From positions 177,635,001-177,699,000 of the forward strand of contig JASDFA010000016.1 in NCBI GenBank assembly GCA_035772735.1: a stretch of DNA of 64,000 bases, written 5' to 3'. Positions 60,101 through 64,000 of the stretch are shown one piece after another. Under the pieces are notes generated by a model that was given only the letters and a program-made list of their open reading frames with translations, was not told the DNA's origin and did no database searches. Source of the DNA: Datura wrightii. Its lineage: Eukaryota > Streptophyta > Magnoliopsida > Solanales > Solanaceae. Both the position numbers and the translations under genes were made by a program. Each line of letters begins with the position of its first letter. Position 1 is the stretch's first letter.

Positions 60101-61325
60101 CAAACAATCTAAATTGTTCACGATTACATGCAAAGGAGATTGCCATGAACCCAAACTAGAGGAAAAGAAGACAAATCATACCATGTAATTTGAACTATCT
60201 CAAATAGGTGAAATGACCCGTTATATAATATTCTATCAACACCAAAATCCTATAAACATCCTAATTAGTATTCGAAATTAGGTGAACATGTATCATATAT
60301 ATGCATCTAATCCCAACAATTCGGCAAGTAAGGCTCTTAAAGTTTGACAGAAATAATTTCATGTATGTCAATCTAAGTATGTAAAAAATAATGAACACAA
60401 TAGATTAAACAAAATTTAATAAACAAATTGCACGACCTTCAGATCTAAGAGACTATTTAAGCTAAGTTAGGATACGAAAAATAATAATATGAACATTGTC
60501 GAAGTTTATAGGTCTGTTAGATGGCTAGAGTAGTTGGCTGGGTCGGTGGTGGTGGTGTTTCGATGGTGGTGAGGGAGGCGACTGGTTCAGTGATGGAGGC
60601 AGTGTTTTGAGGGTAAATAACAAAGAGGAAGAAGAAAGGGAGGCGACGCTGAAGGGGAAATGGTTCGCCGAAACATTGGTTTTTATGGTGACCTCGTCGG
60701 AGCAATGGTGGCTATAATTGACATAAATTACGTGAAAAGTGGCCAAATTTTAAATAAATTGGAAAAAATTCCAAATTGGCTTCTATATAGTTAATAAAAT
60801 ACTATATTTGTAATTAGTTTGATAAATAGGAAATATAATAAATTAATTTATCAAAAATTATATAAACTTTATTATCAACATAGATTGTTTATAAATTTTA
60901 AGTAGAAATCAAGTAATATTATTACGTGAATAGTTTATAAAACTTAGTAAAATTATATAAATATTTGTCATGCAAATAGTTCATGAAAATTAAGTAAAAA
61001 CATATATTTTAAAATAAAAGCTTGTTTTATTAAAGGTACGTATATTAACACGAAATGTACTATATATGACATAATTACGTAATATCAGAAAATTAATAAA
61101 TTAAAATTAAATGTAAATATATATACACAATAATTTGAAATAATTATCTAATTTTAAATAATTTGAAATAATTATGTAATTTGAAATAATTATGCAAGAG
61201 TTATGATAATCAATTATTTTAAAATTATGAATGCAAGACAAACAATTGCGCAAAAGGATAACTAAAAATTTACATATATAAGCAACGTATGCGGGGCGCA
61301 GGAAGGTCAATATTGGGTGTCAACA
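57165..61325 (-). repeat. 5' LTR of the Ogre-like element (4.16 kb)
   Basis: It starts TGTCGCGCCCCATTTTTC and ends GGGTGTCAACA. Compared with 46520-50792 it has an extra block (58226-58715) and a deletion of about 680 bp at 60717, where the GC-richer section would be. Elsewhere similarity is high, with scattered substitutions. Confidence 0.9.
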
Positions 61326-61738
61326 ACCATCGTGGTGGAAATTTGGTAAAAACACGCAGTGGAGTGGTCGCAGACACCGGACCACCATTACACATTTCTC
61401 CGTAGATTTCTATATAGTATTCTGTTACATATTCAGGCATGAAGTAGGAGATGATTCTTCGATAGTTGAAAATCTAGTGGGATATTTTGACACTTGCTAT
61501 CGGGCTGACTTAGATGGTGATGAGTTGTACTTTTCCTCTGTGAAGTTGTACTTTTTGGCAGTAAAATCTGGGTTCCATGTTATTTTTGGCACAAGAACGA
61601 GTTGTAACAGTCATAGGTCACCAATATTACCTAGCTTTTAAAGGATGGGACAAAGATTTCACAATATTAGGAACAAATCAACTCCAAGCGCGCAGTATGA
61701 TTAACTTTTGATACTTCATAGAACACTTGGCCTTTTGA
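61326..61738 (+). pseudogene. Aspartic protease (family A1), C-terminal half, broken
   Basis: It resumes directly after the Ogre-like element: TIVVEIW, a stop, then SGVVADTGPPL with the second catalytic DTG at 61373-61381. A frameshift follows, then FRHEVGDDSSIVENLVGYFD, TCYRADLDGDELYF and SVKLYFLAVKSG, as in the C-lobe of nepenthesin-type proteases. A last frame gives YLAFKGWDKDFTILGTNQLQ, then ARSMINF and RTLAF-like ends, with a stop at 61736-61738. The two halves, 45640-46519 and this one, together span both lobes. It lies 32 bp before the next LTR. Confidence 0.83.
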
Positions 61739-61770
61739 CTTAGATGTATGTATATATGTGATTAATTGAG

Positions 61771-64000
61771 TGTCACGCCCCGCCTTGGGGGGTATGACTG
61801 GCACCTGGTGCCATACTAGGACCTGAACTGCTAGACTACTGAGCCTGAGCACATCTGGTGTCTGGCTGGCTCTAACTCGGATTTCTGGAAACAAAGGGCT
61901 ATATAACGGCTGTAAATACAGCCTCCGGCCAACTGGGCCTATAGCCACCTGTACCTGTAACAACAGCTAACCAGAAACATCTCAATATAAGGGAGCCTAT
62001 GCGGGCCGACAAGGCCACCATGCTGTCTAATTATCTGTAACTCAAGACGAGACTACTGTAAGGCTACGTGACCGACAAGGTCACCACTACTGTCAAACTC
62101 AGGCCTCACACGGCCAACATAAACTGAAATGCTAAACAGCTATAACAAACTGCACGACCTCACACGACCGGCTCAACTGACCACAGGGAAATATATACAG
62201 ACTGCAAGCCTCTAGGAATGACAATAGAAATGATCGGGACAGGGCCCCGACCTACCCGTACTGTACAACAAAAGAAAATGACATACACCTCTGAATATCA
62301 AACTCCGGATGACAGGAGTTGATAACTCTGCGCTGGCTAGGATCACGAGGGATCGGCTCCTCATCTGTAAGTACCTGCAGGCAAGTAATGCAGCGCCCCA
62401 CGGGCGTCAGTACCACAGGTACTGAGCATGTAAAGCAACTGAAATACACAACTGAAATGAATAACAATAGTAACATGACATATAAGCAGGAAGTAGCTGA
62501 GTCTATCTAGCTGAGGATAACTGGGGAGAGTTTATTTATTCTGTAACTAAACTGAGCGTACCTGAAGACGTGTCGTCCTACTGTTTATCAGTATCCAATA
62601 GCACATATAGATATACATATAAATACACACGTAACCTGACCGACCCCCATAAGCCGGAAGGTGCCAACCAACAGAACAATCTATTTACCCCTACCCGGGT
62701 CTAAACCAACCAAAAATAAGTCACTCCACTCATCTGACAACTGTGAGCTCCTCCTACCGGCCCCCTTGGGTACGTAGCTCAGGCCTTGGCCTCTGACAAT
62801 AAACTGTGTCTGAGTCCGAAGACTCCTACCTCTGGGCGCAAGTATACATGGGGTGTGTAATAAAAACTGCCCCTGGGTGAAAGCACGCAATAGGGTAATT
62901 TTATGAAAATCTGTATCTGAAACTGCCCCCGGCCACAAGCGCACACAGAGTGTTCTGCCCCTGCAAACAGGGTGGACTGGCTCTGCACAAAGTAAACTGA
63001 ACTGCCCCTGCAAGCAGGGTAATCTGGACCGTATTATCATGGTGGTCGGCCATCATCGTCCTCTAGGCGGACGACATCGCCCAGCTGGTGGCGGTATCTG
63101 AATCTGGTATCGACACAGCTATAACCCAGGGGCGGTGGGGATGCAACGGGACACCCAAATGCCATAGCAAGTCTCAACAAACAATAACACATATAAATAG
63201 CAAGCATGTATAACTGAAAAAGACTATCTGAAATCTACTTCTTATTCTGATCTGTTTCTACACTGAGCTAATTCTTACTAATTATACTGATTCTGTAACC
63301 TCTGTTTAACTGTACGGCTAATCTATAGCCGAGATACTGTCTGTCTGAATGGCTAATCTTTAGCCATAACTTTCTGTCTATCTGATCTTTCTTTATTGAC
63401 TTTTATTATGAAAATCTATTTCTTTTATTCTACTACATGCTTACTAATCACGTAATAGGCTATACTGAATCTGAAATACTAACTTGCCCTCGGGCGCATA
63501 CTTTTCTAACTTTCAGACTGAATACGATATAACAACGCAAACTAGGTTTACTGAACTTTGCACAATACTTAACATTCAACTCCGGAAATTCTACTACGGA
63601 GTTTATTGTACTATACAAGGCTAAAGCTACTAACTTGCCGAAGGAACTAGCCTTACATACCTTAACCTCGAGTTATCCGTCTGTCGGACGAGGCTCGGTC
63701 AATACTCGAGCTATTTCTCCCAACTGCATTCATGTATATGCTAATTAATACTAAATATAGCTTTATTCTAAAGAACGACGTCACTTTCGATATAATTGTA
63801 GCCTAAACTTAGGCTTATCGAAAGACGGTCGAAAACTCGCTATTTTTCAGAAGTCCAGAAGGGAGAAGTATTCACTTCACAGCTAGGAGCACATAGACAC
63901 TAGTTTGGAGAAATTCTACTTACCTTAGCTCGGTAGCTCGACGATTCGTCGGCCGTATTTAGCGAAACAAAATCCGTAGGAATGCTCCCTGCTGCTAAAT
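61771..64000 (-). repeat. Second copy of the gypsy LTR family (runs off the window)
   Basis: It starts TGTCACGCCCCGCCTTGGGG and follows 4539 to about 6750 closely (roughly 85% by eye) to the end of the window. To its left is ATTAATTGAG with no primer site or pol, so here it is either a solo LTR or the 3' LTR of an element whose body would lie to the right. Open frames at 62681-63040 are not credible. Confidence 0.88.

Larger units (their letters stand above)
46520..61325 (-). mobile_element. Ogre/Tat-like gypsy retrotransposon, gag-only, with 4.2-kb LTRs
   Basis: LTRs at 46520-50792 and 57165-61325 share TGTCGCGCC starts and GGGTGTCAACA ends. Minus-strand order: 5' LTR at right, tRNA-Arg-type primer site (57161-57144), a 2.4-kb leader, gag (54740 to about 52990), a region of tandem repeats (52370-51300), a purine tract (AAAGAAGAGGCAG) and the 3' LTR. 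The primer site, gag style and 3' repeats fit the Ogre/Tat lineage. No protease, RT, RNase H or integrase is present in the 6.4-kb interior. It splits an aspartic protease gene. Flanks AATAT and ACCAT are not a good TSD, so the borders or duplication have decayed. Confidence 0.88.

Noticed and set aside
62681..63040. 119-codon minus-strand open frame with Cys-rich repeats
   Set aside because: It comes from CTGCCCCTG short repeats within the gypsy LTR.

Overview
This window looks like an AT-rich, repeat-dense stretch of a eudicot nuclear genome, most likely Solanaceae. The family call is an inference from the style of the LTR ends, the initiator-Met primer sites and the plant gene families present. 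No bacterial, viral or organellar gene set is seen. Nearly all of the 64 kb is mobile DNA in several nested layers. Only two host genes can be supported: one apparently intact and one dead.

Layout. 1-7131 (minus): decayed Ty3/gypsy element (gag, protease, RT, RNase H, integrase start) with its 2.6-kb LTR. 7132-8950 (minus): an LTR fragment and a Ty1/copia integrase remnant. 10833-13002 (plus): a two-exon gene for a secreted tandem-repeat protein of the organ-specific/ST (DUF2775) family, the most interesting locus here. 13039-16800: an orphan exon-like ORF, a miniature LTR element and gypsy scraps. 16806-19529 (plus): a complete short copia element carrying only gag and protease-region sequence, with a 5-bp target-site duplication (TSD). 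20288-20828: a hAT-like MITE. 22392-32406 (minus): a copia element about 4.9 kb long once two later insertions are removed, a 3.7-kb solo LTR and a Harbinger-like element. 32407-33573: a Helitron-like end. 33850-37830 (plus): the 5' LTR and gag start of another gypsy element, holding a 2.3-kb solo LTR. 37831-39276 and 40439-40811 (minus): copia 5' ends. 41352-42466: a Mutator-like element with about 115-bp terminal inverted repeats (TIRs) and a 9-bp TSD. 45640-61738 (plus): a pepsin-type aspartic protease pseudogene split by a 14.8-kb Ogre/Tat-like gag-only retrotransposon (46520-61325, minus). 61771-64000: another copy of the gypsy LTR seen at 4539-7131.

How the pieces relate. The transposons give a relative chronology: the solo LTRs and the Harbinger element are younger than their hosts, and the Ogre-like element landed in the protease gene. 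Two retroelements keep gag but lack reverse transcriptase and integrase, so they would have depended on enzymes made elsewhere. The repeat-protein gene sits on its own with a TATA box, signal peptide exon, phase-0 intron, 13 alternating 26/22-residue modules and a polyadenylation signal. Its stop codon falls exactly on a repeat boundary, and one more module in frame follows it.
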